Both the position numbers and the translations under genes were made by a program. A stretch of 20,421 nt of DNA from Gammaproteobacteria bacterium (lineage in GTDB: Bacteria; Pseudomonadota; Gammaproteobacteria; Eutrophobiales; Eutrophobiaceae): contig JAENIZ010000055.1 of NCBI GenBank assembly GCA_016844485.1, positions 1 through 20,421 of the forward strand. The letters run 5' to 3'. This document shows positions 1-6,811 of the stretch, one piece after another. Below the pieces are notes generated by a model. It saw nothing but the letters and a program-made list of their open reading frames with translations. It searched no databases and was not told the origin of the DNA. Position 1 is the stretch's first letter. Every line of letters starts with the position of its first letter.

Positions 1-184
1 TTGCGCCCAGTTGCGGCGAAAACCGTTCCCAGATTTTAATGGTATTATCGATAGGCTGTTCTGCTAGGATGTCCGCTATCTCCGCAGGAGCCAGCTGCTC
101 GAGTTGTTGGACCGCTTCTGCCGGATATTGCTGAAAAAGGACCTGGTGTAATGATGTATCCACGGCCCTGTTAATCTCATTCAT
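1..184 (-). CDS. MgtE-like magnesium transporter N-terminal domain protein (partial, C-terminus outside window)
   Basis: Only the first 61 codons are present, reading out of the left edge of the window. The start ATG (182-184) overlaps the stop of the upstream gene in an ATGAATGA arrangement, so translation is probably coupled. The visible peptide has the helical pattern of the MgtE intracellular N domain, with a run QQYPAEAVQQLEQLAPAEIA that closely parallels residues 11-33 of the neighbouring gene. The missing part could hold CBS domains and the five-helix MgtE channel, or the protein could be another soluble MgtE_N protein; the window does not decide. It is the third gene of an operon with an MscS channel and a soluble MgtE_N-CBS protein, so a role in Mg2+ uptake or its regulation is inferred. 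Confidence 0.7.
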   Translation of the reverse strand, partial: MNEINRAVDTSLHQVLFQQYPAEAVQQLEQLAPAEIADILAEQPIDNTIKIWERFSPQLGA

Positions 185-1010
185 TTTTATGCCCCTTGTC
201 AGTTGTTACAATTTCAGGTGCAAGTAAATCTGCACATGTGTCCCAGAACAGTTCGGCTACGGCCAGTGCAGTATTTGTAAACTCATCCTCTTGCTCTGCG
301 TTACCTTCATACATCAATGCATCCAGCATGACGCCCCGCTTCAGCACGCCAATAAACATGCCCATGTGATCAGTAACCGGCAGAATATCCTTGTACTTCC
401 ACTGCGGATGATCCTGTACGTTTATAAGGCTCGAACGGGCCGAGATAGTCATTTCAGGGTTGTGCATGATTTTCTTCACGGGGGCCGCGGACTTTTCGGT
501 GAGCAGGTCCCGGATAAACACCACTCCTACAAGTTGTTGCTTGTCATTGACTACGTAGATTTCGCTGCGTACCTGATCAGAACTGCTTCGCACCGCATTG
601 AGTATTTCGTCAGTGTGCATGTCCTCGCGAACGGCAAATACATTCGGGTTCATAAACTGCCCCACAGTGCCGTCAGGATATTTCAAAACCAGTCTGATCA
701 TGTTTGCAAATACGGGCGACATCGCCTTGATTACTTCATTGCGAATATCCGTTTGCATCCGGCGCAGGAGTGAAGTGGCGCGTTCGATACTGAGCCGTTC
801 AAGTATTTTTGACGATATGAATATATCCATTACTGCCAGGCAACTTACACCTCTCGAAGGAATCATATGGCGGAATATATCCGCTGCTGACTCAACAGGG
901 ATCAACTCAAGGTGTGCTGCAACATGTTCCGGTTCAAACTGCTCAAGTGCCTGCACTGCATCCTGGGGATGATTCTGTAAAAAATGCAGCGATAACGGAT
1001 TAATCGTCAT
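177..1010 (-). CDS. Soluble MgtE_N-CBS domain protein
   Basis: This 277-residue protein carries the cytosolic regulatory half of an MgtE magnesium channel without the membrane half. Residues about 10-115 match the MgtE N superhelical domain. The linker YPDGTVGQFMNP (111-122) corresponds to the YPEDTAGxLM segment that leads into the CBS pair in MgtE. Two CBS-like repeats follow (about 120-175 and 178-232; note IYVVNDKQQLVGVVFIRDLL). No hydrophobic membrane helices follow; the tail of about 45 residues is acidic and polar. In MgtE these domains sense Mg2+ and gate the pore, so this protein may be a sensor or accessory subunit, which is inference. Its start overlaps the MscS-like gene upstream (ATGA), and its stop overlaps the start of a second MgtE_N gene. 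Confidence 0.75.
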   Translation of the reverse strand: MTINPLSLHFLQNHPQDAVQALEQFEPEHVAAHLELIPVESAADIFRHMIPSRGVSCLAVMDIFISSKILERLSIERATSLLRRMQTDIRNEVIKAMSPVFANMIRLVLKYPDGTVGQFMNPNVFAVREDMHTDEILNAVRSSSDQVRSEIYVVNDKQQLVGVVFIRDLLTEKSAAPVKKIMHNPEMTISARSSLINVQDHPQWKYKDILPVTDHMGMFIGVLKRGVMLDALMYEGNAEQEDEFTNTALAVAELFWDTCADLLAPEIVTTDKGHKNE

Positions 1011-1837
1011 TCATGCGCCTCGTCATCAAGCAACACGGATACTTCTTCATCAAATACCTTGGCCGGGATGAAGGTGCGTCCTGCGTCGGTATCAAGCACA
1101 ACCCCGGTAGATGACAGCTCCAGTATCTTGCCCTGCAGATTATTGATACGTATCACCTGACCGACCTGATAAGTCCTGCGCACATAACGTGCCGAAATAA
1201 TATTTGCAACCGTTCGTCCCGCCCCTATGCCAAACGCCAGTGCGATTGCCACCGCAAGAGCCGCCACAAAGATCGTCAGAATATATTCAAACAGCCTGAC
1301 ATCGATCCCGATTTGCGCGAGTCCGACAATCACCGCAAGAATTATAACGACTGCCCGTACCCAGGAACCAAGTGTCTCTGTCCGCCGTAAACCCGCAGAA
1401 CGGGCGCCCGTTGTTATCTTGTCCCGTAAGACATTGCCCAGCAGCAACCCGCCGAAGATGAACAGTCCTGCAATCAGCAGGCTCGGAAGATAGGTAATCA
1501 GATTGCCCAGCCAGGTCGAGAATCCCTGAAAACCAAGGCCCTCAACAGCCACCGAAATAAAAAACAATATAATAAGCCAATAGATCAGCGCGCCCAGGAT
1601 ATTCACTACCGGCCATTTCAGCCGTACATGCAGGGACGCGATACCGATGGCCTGCACCATCCGATCGATGCCGGCCCCCAGCCGCAGGATCAGCCATCTC
1701 GCCGCCCATGCGAGTATCAGGCCCACCACTAATAAGGTAATTGAACTGAGTAACTTTGGAAGATAGGCGCCCACCGCCTGAATAAACTGGCTGAGGCTAT
1801 CGAATAGCTGCTCTTTCAATTCCGTGTAAAGTTCCAT
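1007..1837 (-). CDS. MscS-family mechanosensitive ion channel
   Basis: The 276-residue product is an inner-membrane protein with about five hydrophobic segments (roughly 29-51, 77-103, 117-134, 162-178, 185-205). The last is an Ala/Gly-rich pore-type helix (ALAVAIALAFGIGAG, about 193-207), as in the TM3 region of MscS-like channels. It is followed by GRTVANIISARYV and a beta-rich segment (QVGQVIRINNLQGKILELSS, 224-243) that resembles the MscS beta domain. The large C-terminal vestibule domain of E. coli MscS is short or absent, which fits the small MscS/TM-helix subfamily. Such channels release solutes on membrane tension, and some conduct ions selectively. The gene heads an overlapping operon with two MgtE-domain genes. 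No strong ribosome binding site precedes the ATG. Confidence 0.82.
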   Translation of the reverse strand: MELYTELKEQLFDSLSQFIQAVGAYLPKLLSSITLLVVGLILAWAARWLILRLGAGIDRMVQAIGIASLHVRLKWPVVNILGALIYWLIILFFISVAVEGLGFQGFSTWLGNLITYLPSLLIAGLFIFGGLLLGNVLRDKITTGARSAGLRRTETLGSWVRAVVIILAVIVGLAQIGIDVRLFEYILTIFVAALAVAIALAFGIGAGRTVANIISARYVRRTYQVGQVIRINNLQGKILELSSTGVVLDTDAGRTFIPAKVFDEEVSVLLDDEAHE

Positions 1838-2043
1838 TGGCAGTATTTATTAATGTGGACTGAGTATTATATGAGAGGTCATTGATGACATTGTTATATC
1901 GAAACCAGAATATCTGATCAGGCTTTGGGTGTGCAAATACTAAATACACTGCGCATGCGCATACGGCGATCACCTTTGCTGAATCAATACAGCAAAGATG
2001 AATATTTAATGGGAGACCACTGAACAGATAAATCACTGACAGT

Positions 2044-4138
2044 CTAACCAGCGCGCTCAACCTCTACCAGATTGTCTGAAAACGAGGGTGCATGGCCCAT
2101 ATCGGTGAACTCTGCCGAACTGATGATATTCACTGTCCCATTGTTCAACTGCCGCCAGTACCCCAGAGTTGCAACTACTATCCCCGGGTTCACATCATCA
2201 GTGATCTGGGCATCACCTTCAAAGCCACCACGGTCATTGAAGACGCGCACGGTATCACCGTCCTTGATCCCGCGCGGTCCGGCATCTGTTGCATTGATCA
2301 ATACGAACTGTTCGCCCTGCTCCTTGATCTTGTGGTCCATGTTGGCATAACAGGAATTCAGGAAACCATGACTCTTGGGTGAAATAATATTCAACGGATA
2401 TTTCTTCGCCAGTTCCGGATTGGTTTCCGGTCTTTCCCGTGAAGGGACATAGTCCGGCAAGCTGTCCAGGGGTTCACCCGGCTGAAAGCCCTCATACATC
2501 TGGCGGAAAGGCCCGGCGACAAAATTCTTTGCCCCTTCTACCTTGAATTCACATTTGCCCGAAGGTGTCGGGAATTTGCCTTCTTTATGTGGACAACGAT
2601 CATCCTTGGTACCTACATTGAGACGGGCATAACCATGCTCACGCAGATAATCCAGATCAATACCGTCACAAGCGGGTGCATTCCAGTCGATGAAATTCTC
2701 CAGACATTCAGAATCCGACCATTTTAATCGTTCATCTTCAAAGCCCATGCGTGCCGCCAGGCGGCGGAAGATCTCATTATTGGGAATCGCCTCGCCCGGT
2801 GAATCGACACACTTGGTATTGTAAGTAAGATACAAGTGCCCCCACGACAGGATAATGTCTTCAATCTCGGCGCCCATGGACGCAGGTAACATGATATCCG
2901 CATAGGATCAGGTCTTCACGCATCAGACCTGCGACGATCTTGTCCGCCTCCGGCGCCTGGGTGACGGGGTTTGAATTCCAGCACATCATGGACATGATGG
3001 GTGGGTCCAGTGGGGTTTCGCCCGTTAATGCACGCCCGATCTGCAGGTTACTTACCACCCGTGTCTCATCCGGAATCCAATCAGGCCGGCAAATCACATC
3101 GAATTTATAAGGATGTTCCCAAACGGGGAATTGCGTAACACCACCGCCCACATGCCGCCAGGCCCCGGTCAGAGCCGAAATACAAGTGACGGCACGAATG
3201 GTCTGGCCACCACCATAATGCCGCTCAAGAGCAACACCCATGCGGATTGCAACGGGTTGTTGTGTGGCAAGATCACGCGCCAGTGTGCGAATGTCTTCTG
3301 CGGATACACCGGTGATTTTTTCCGCCCATTCCGGGGTACGAGTCCTGGCGCGTTCGGCCAGTTCTTTATAACCCACGGTATATTTTTCAACATAATCCTT
3401 ATCCACCAGACCTTGATCGATGATGCTGTTGATCAATGCCATGGCCAGGGCACCATCAGTACCGGGTTTGGGGCAGATGTGCCAGTCAGCCTGCTTGGCG
3501 GTTTTGGATTTATAGGCATCGATCACCACCACCTTGGCCCCCTTCTTTTTTGCATCATGCACAATGTGCCAGTGATGCAGATTGGTACTCACACTGTTGC
3601 AGGCCCAGAGCACGATATATTTTGAATGTAGGTAGCTTTCCGGATCGACACCGGCAGTAGGGCCAACCGTCAACAGCCAGGCCGTGCACGATCCCTCACC
3701 ACAAAAGGTACGTTCACAAACAGTCGCACCAAGACGATTGAAAAATGCATCACCACCATTTAACCCATGCACAAGGCCTTGATGTCCGAGATAGCTGTAA
3801 GGAATGATTGCCTGCGGGCCGTATTCTTGAATAATGGCTTTCCATTTGGCGGTAATCTCATCCAGCGCCTCGTCCCAGGAAATACGTTCAAATTGTTTGC
3901 TGCCTTTTGGTCCTGTTCTACGTAACGGATATAAGACACGGTCCACATGATAGTGACGCTTTTCATAATCATTTAACTTGACACAAAGACCACCCCGGGT
4001 CATGGGATGTTCTTTATTACCCCTGACTCCAACCAGTTTTCCATCCTCGACTTCAAATACCATTGAGCAGGTATCCGGACAATCGTGTGGGCAACCGCCG
4101 TGAAATTCTTGACGTTTAGGTTCGAGCTGTGCAGACAT
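2044..4138 (-). pseudogene. Molybdopterin oxidoreductase (MopB, DMSO reductase superfamily), disrupted by an internal deletion
   Basis: The locus reads as one catalytic subunit of about 700 residues split over two frames. The 5' part (4138 down to about 2905) has an N-terminal [4Fe-4S] motif with Cys16, Cys20, Cys24 and Cys52 (CPHDCPDTC...GLC), then RISWDEALDEI and the cofactor-binding domains. The region around Cys141/Cys146 is the likely position of the metal-ligand residue. The 3' part (about 2899 down to 2044) resumes with YADIMLPASMGAEIED and contains the C-terminal MopB_CT-type domain. At the join, REDL is followed directly by the codons for YADIML. Relatives have about 13-15 residues here, so about 40-45 nucleotides, not a multiple of three, seem lost. 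A strong AGGAGG site precedes ATG 4136-4138. The N-terminal motif matches a MopB subgroup of unknown substrate. No Fe-S or membrane partner gene is adjacent. Confidence 0.8.
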
Positions 4139-4164
4139 GCGTCCTCCTCATTTGTGCAGGTACA

Positions 4165-4225
4165 AACCCTGGAGAACAGGGTTACTGCAATAACTTGTTA
4201 TAATTTTTATGCACTTTATTAGTGC
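4165..4225. other. Two short hairpins between the malic enzyme and oxidoreductase genes
   Basis: The 153-bp spacer holds two small inverted repeats: AACCCTG (4165-4171) with CAGGGTT (4177-4183), and GCACT (4211-4215) with AGTGC (4221-4225). On the minus strand the second is followed by an AT-rich stretch and could weakly terminate the malic enzyme transcript. The first would then lie in the leader of the oxidoreductase mRNA. No convincing promoter hexamers were found, so read-through from the malic enzyme is possible. Confidence 0.3.
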
Positions 4226-4291
4226 TTGTGACTCATGTTAATCCTCTTTTTCAGCCAAGGCGAGGCGTAATCATGGTGTTAATTAATGTCT

Positions 4292-6037
4292 CTATCCTTT
4301 GAGCTGTTTCAGCGCCCTAAGCTGTTGCCTGTATTCGTCAATATCCAGTGCCTTGCGTGCTACGCCGGTATCCATCGCGGCCTTTGCCACGGCGGAAGAG
4401 ACATTGATGAGTAAGCGCCGATCGAAGGGTTTCGGGATGATATAAGTCCGGCCGAAGATCAGATCATCGTCTTCGAATCCCGCGTCTTTGGTAATCGGTT
4501 CACGGGCAAGTGCGGCGAGTGCCTGCGTTGCGGCGTGTTTCATCTCTTCATTGATGCATTTCGCACGGGTATCCAACGCGCCCCGGAAGATATAAGGGAA
4601 AGCGCTGACATTATTTATCTGGTTGGGATAATCACTGCGTCCCGTCCCCATGATCACATCAGGACGTGCCTTGATCGCCACCGGGTAATCGATCTCCGGC
4701 ACCGGATTGGCCATAGCAAAGACCACAGGATTCTTGTTCATACTCTTCAGCATCTCCGGTTTTAATACACCCGGCGCAGAGGCGCCCATGAACACATCCG
4801 CTCCATTCATCGCCTCGGCCAATGTGCGCAGGTGTGTGTCCACCGCAATTGCATCAAGATAATTATTGTCGCCTCTGCCCTTGTACACCACGCCCTTGAC
4901 GTCAGTCATGATGAGATTTGCCGGGAGCACACCGAGACTTAAAAAATATTTCGCGCAGGTAAAACCGGCCGCACCTGCGCCGGAAAAAACAACGCGTATT
5001 TCGGCAATTTTTTTACCAAGGATCTCCAGTGCATTCAACAAGGCTGCCCCGGCGATAATTGCCGTGCCATGTTGATCATCGTGAAATACAGGGATGTCCG
5101 TGCGTTCATTGCATTTCTGTTCGATATAAAAACACTCCGGCGAACGGATATCTTCCAGATTGATGCCGCCAAAAGTGGGCGCCAGTGCGCAAACAATATC
5201 GATAAAGCGGTCAGGATCGGTTTCATCGACTTCGATATCGAAGGCATCGATATCGGCAAATTGCTTGAATAATATCGCTTTGCCTTCCATGACCGGTTTG
5301 GCCGCCAATGCGCCAATATTGCCGAGACCGAGCACGGCGGTGCCATTGGTGATTACACCGACCAGCTGGCCCTTGGTGGTGTAAGCATAGGCATGAGCCG
5401 GATTGTTTTTTATGGCCAGGCAGGGTTCGGAGACGCCGGGCGAATAGGCCACCGACAGATCCGCCGCGTTGCCGCTGGGCTTGGTGGCCGTGATCGCCAG
5501 TTTTCCGGGCCGGCCGATGGCGTGATATTTCAATGCCCAGTCCGCCATGAGTTGCCGTTTGACCGGTTCGAACATCGCCATCATCTCGGCAAGATTGTGA
5601 TCGCTTTCGTCAATCATGCTGATCATTTTTGCATCTTGCTGTTGCAGGCGTTCAGTCATGATATTTCCGAGTGATCCCATGACCTTTACTGCGAGGGGAT
5701 CTTGTTGTAATACGTGTATCCAGAACACGTCTGTGGGGATCTCAAGCAAGGTAACTTCTTCCGCGGCAATCAGGTCACACACGCGCACGTTTTTATTAAA
5801 AAGAGACATCTCGCCAAGAAATTCCCCCGGACCGAGTTCTGCAATATGGTTGCCGGCCTTTTTAACTTGCACCAGTCCTTTGACGAGGATAAAAAAACTC
5901 TCTGCCTTTGCTCCTTCTTCTGCAATACTTTCTCCCGCGGGAACCACCAGTTTCCTGCCCAATGCCAGGAGCTGAACAAGCTCATTAGGAGTAAGCGTGA
6001 CCAGGGGTTTCAGCGACGTAAGACTGCTTAATTCCAA
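4292..6037 (-). CDS. Malic enzyme fused to an N-terminal cyclic-nucleotide-binding domain
   Basis: The product (581 residues) should convert malate to pyruvate and CO2 with NAD(P)+. Residues about 10-130 form a cNMP-binding domain: the beta-roll segment SFFILVKGLVQV, and a phosphate-binding cassette beginning GEMSL (75-79) with the conserved Arg85. The residues after that Arg are VCD rather than the usual A-T/S. Residues about 160-581 are a malic enzyme: DLSVAYSPGVSEPCLAI, FADIDAFDIEVDE, EDIRSPECF, VFHDDQHGTA, and the dinucleotide motif GAGAAG (353-358). Proteobacterial MaeB usually carries a C-terminal phosphotransacetylase domain; this protein ends without one. The start is TTG (6035-6037) with GAGGAG eight bases upstream. 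No in-frame ATG occurs before the cNMP domain is well under way. Allosteric control by a cyclic nucleotide is inferred. Confidence 0.88.
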   Translation of the reverse strand: MELSSLTSLKPLVTLTPNELVQLLALGRKLVVPAGESIAEEGAKAESFFILVKGLVQVKKAGNHIAELGPGEFLGEMSLFNKNVRVCDLIAAEEVTLLEIPTDVFWIHVLQQDPLAVKVMGSLGNIMTERLQQQDAKMISMIDESDHNLAEMMAMFEPVKRQLMADWALKYHAIGRPGKLAITATKPSGNAADLSVAYSPGVSEPCLAIKNNPAHAYAYTTKGQLVGVITNGTAVLGLGNIGALAAKPVMEGKAILFKQFADIDAFDIEVDETDPDRFIDIVCALAPTFGGINLEDIRSPECFYIEQKCNERTDIPVFHDDQHGTAIIAGAALLNALEILGKKIAEIRVVFSGAGAAGFTCAKYFLSLGVLPANLIMTDVKGVVYKGRGDNNYLDAIAVDTHLRTLAEAMNGADVFMGASAPGVLKPEMLKSMNKNPVVFAMANPVPEIDYPVAIKARPDVIMGTGRSDYPNQINNVSAFPYIFRGALDTRAKCINEEMKHAATQALAALAREPITKDAGFEDDDLIFGRTYIIPKPFDRRLLINVSSAVAKAAMDTGVARKALDIDEYRQQLRALKQLKG

Positions 6038-6158
6038 GATGCGCGCTCCTCAGTGGATCCGGTTAAATTCATTTTAGGCTACGTTTTACAATCCAGGTGA
6101 TCGTCACACAAAACTGGCTTAAAATCTCCGGGATAGTTTCTTCAGCCGGGAGAAAACC

Positions 6159-6398
6159 ATGTCAGGTGCGGAAATCGCGAGCAGAACACCGTTCGCTGTC
6201 GATGTTGAAGCAGGAACAGACTACTGGTGGTGCGCCTGTGGCAAGAGCAAAAGCCAGCCGTTTTGCGATGGATCGCACAAAGGATCTGGTTTTGCACCCA
6301 TACAATACACGGCCGCGAAAAGTGAAAAGGTCTGGTTCTGCGGCTGCAAGCACACCAGTCATCAGCCAATGTGTGACGGCAGTCATTCCAGGCTCTGA
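6159..6398 (+). CDS. Dual CDGSH iron-sulfur domain protein
   Basis: This 79-residue protein has two CDGSH zinc-finger-type motifs, each expected to bind one [2Fe-2S] cluster through three Cys and one His. The first uses Cys25, Cys27, Cys36 and His40 (CACG...FCDGSH). The second uses Cys61, Cys63, Cys72 and His76 (CGC...MCDGSH). Tandem CDGSH proteins of this size are common in proteobacteria and are thought to serve in redox or Fe-S handling; no specific pathway is shown here. The ATG at 6159 follows a GGGAGA site. The gene is transcribed divergently from the malic enzyme and stands 413 bases before nrdA, so it is probably its own unit. Confidence 0.92.
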   Translation: MSGAEIASRTPFAVDVEAGTDYWWCACGKSKSQPFCDGSHKGSGFAPIQYTAAKSEKVWFCGCKHTSHQPMCDGSHSRL

Positions 6399-6612
6399 TT
6401 TCCATACCCGCTAATTCAAATCACCCTCCTTTAAAAAATCTTTGCACACGATCTGATCCCGATAAAGTTGCGCGGAGATTTTCTTAACCTCCCACGCACC
6501 AATTGCAGACGATTGTCCACATCCCTCTCCTTACCGGCGGCCCGCCACGCGCAATCCGGATAACCTCATGAATCCACTGAACTTGGTGCAAGGCACCATT
6601 CAGACCAGGGAT

Positions 6613-6632
6613 TTATACCCAGTTTATGCACA
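6613..6632 (+). promoter_or_regulatory. Tandem DnaA-box-like sites upstream of nrdA
   Basis: TTATGCACA at 6624-6632 is a perfect match to the DnaA box consensus TTWTNCACA. TTATACCCA at 6613-6621 matches at 8 of 9 positions in the same orientation, 11 bases away (one helical turn). DnaA boxes upstream of nrdAB are known in E. coli, where they tie dNTP synthesis to replication initiation. A single perfect nonamer can occur by chance; the position just upstream of the NrdR boxes raises its likelihood. Confidence 0.55.
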
Positions 6633-6661
6633 GAAAATCCAACCCTAAGACACAGGGAAAT

Positions 6662-6677
6662 CCACATTATCTTGTGG
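6662..6677 (+). promoter_or_regulatory. NrdR box 1
   Basis: This 16-bp imperfect palindrome, CCACATTATCTTGTGG, fits the NrdR box pattern (consensus acaCwAtATaTwgtgt). It is the upstream member of a pair: its start is exactly 32 bases (three helical turns) before the second box, the spacing typical of NrdR operators. NrdR is an ATP-cone repressor of ribonucleotide reductase operons that acts when (d)ATP is ample. Confidence 0.85.
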
Positions 6678-6689
6678 TTTAATTAGTGC

Positions 6690-6718
6690 TTGACCACATT
6701 TTATTGTGGTGCTATACA
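6690..6718 (+). promoter_or_regulatory. Sigma70-type promoter of the nrd operon
   Basis: TTGACC (6690-6695) and TATACA (6713-6718) are near-consensus -35 and -10 hexamers with an ideal 17-bp spacer. Transcription would begin around 6725. NrdR box 2 fills most of the spacer and overlaps the end of the -35 hexamer, so repressor binding would directly block RNA polymerase. Confidence 0.75.
6694..6709 (+). promoter_or_regulatory. NrdR box 2
   Basis: CCACATTTTATTGTGG is a second 16-bp NrdR-type palindrome sharing CCACATT and TTGTGG with box 1. It lies between the -35 and -10 elements of the nrdA promoter. Sixteen bases separate the two boxes, which puts them on the same face of the helix. Confidence 0.87.
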
Positions 6719-6811
6719 TCCCACTTACATCAAAAATATCAACACGTTTCTAAGTATTCTTGAAGCGGCTTGGAACGATGAAAACAACAAATATAGCTGC
6801 TGGAGGGGTTA

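Larger units (their letters stand above)
6399..6811. other. 413-bp intergenic region holding the nrdA control region
   Basis: No gene is evident here. The left half (6399-6600) shows only a short palindrome, TGGTGC-AAG-GCACCA (6584-6598), and a weak DnaA-box-like TTGTCCACA (6513-6521). The right half carries the DnaA box, two NrdR boxes and the sigma70 promoter listed separately. They are followed by an untranslated leader of about 85 bases with a strong GGAGGGG ribosome binding site (6802-6808) in front of nrdA. Confidence 0.7.

Noticed and set aside
1950..1961. Perfect 12-bp palindrome TGCGCATGCGCA in the spacer before the MscS gene
   Set aside because: No second copy, no promoter context and no known regulator fits; a short palindrome can arise by chance.
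2072..2382. Two plus-strand open frames opposite the 3' part of the molybdopterin oxidoreductase
   Set aside because: Both are antisense to a conserved C-terminal domain and lack ribosome binding sites.
6097..6107. GTGATCGTCAC palindrome between the malic enzyme and CDGSH genes, considered as a CRP-type site
   Set aside because: The half-site spacing is 3 bases rather than the 6 of CRP/FNR sites, so it is not a credible CRP operator.
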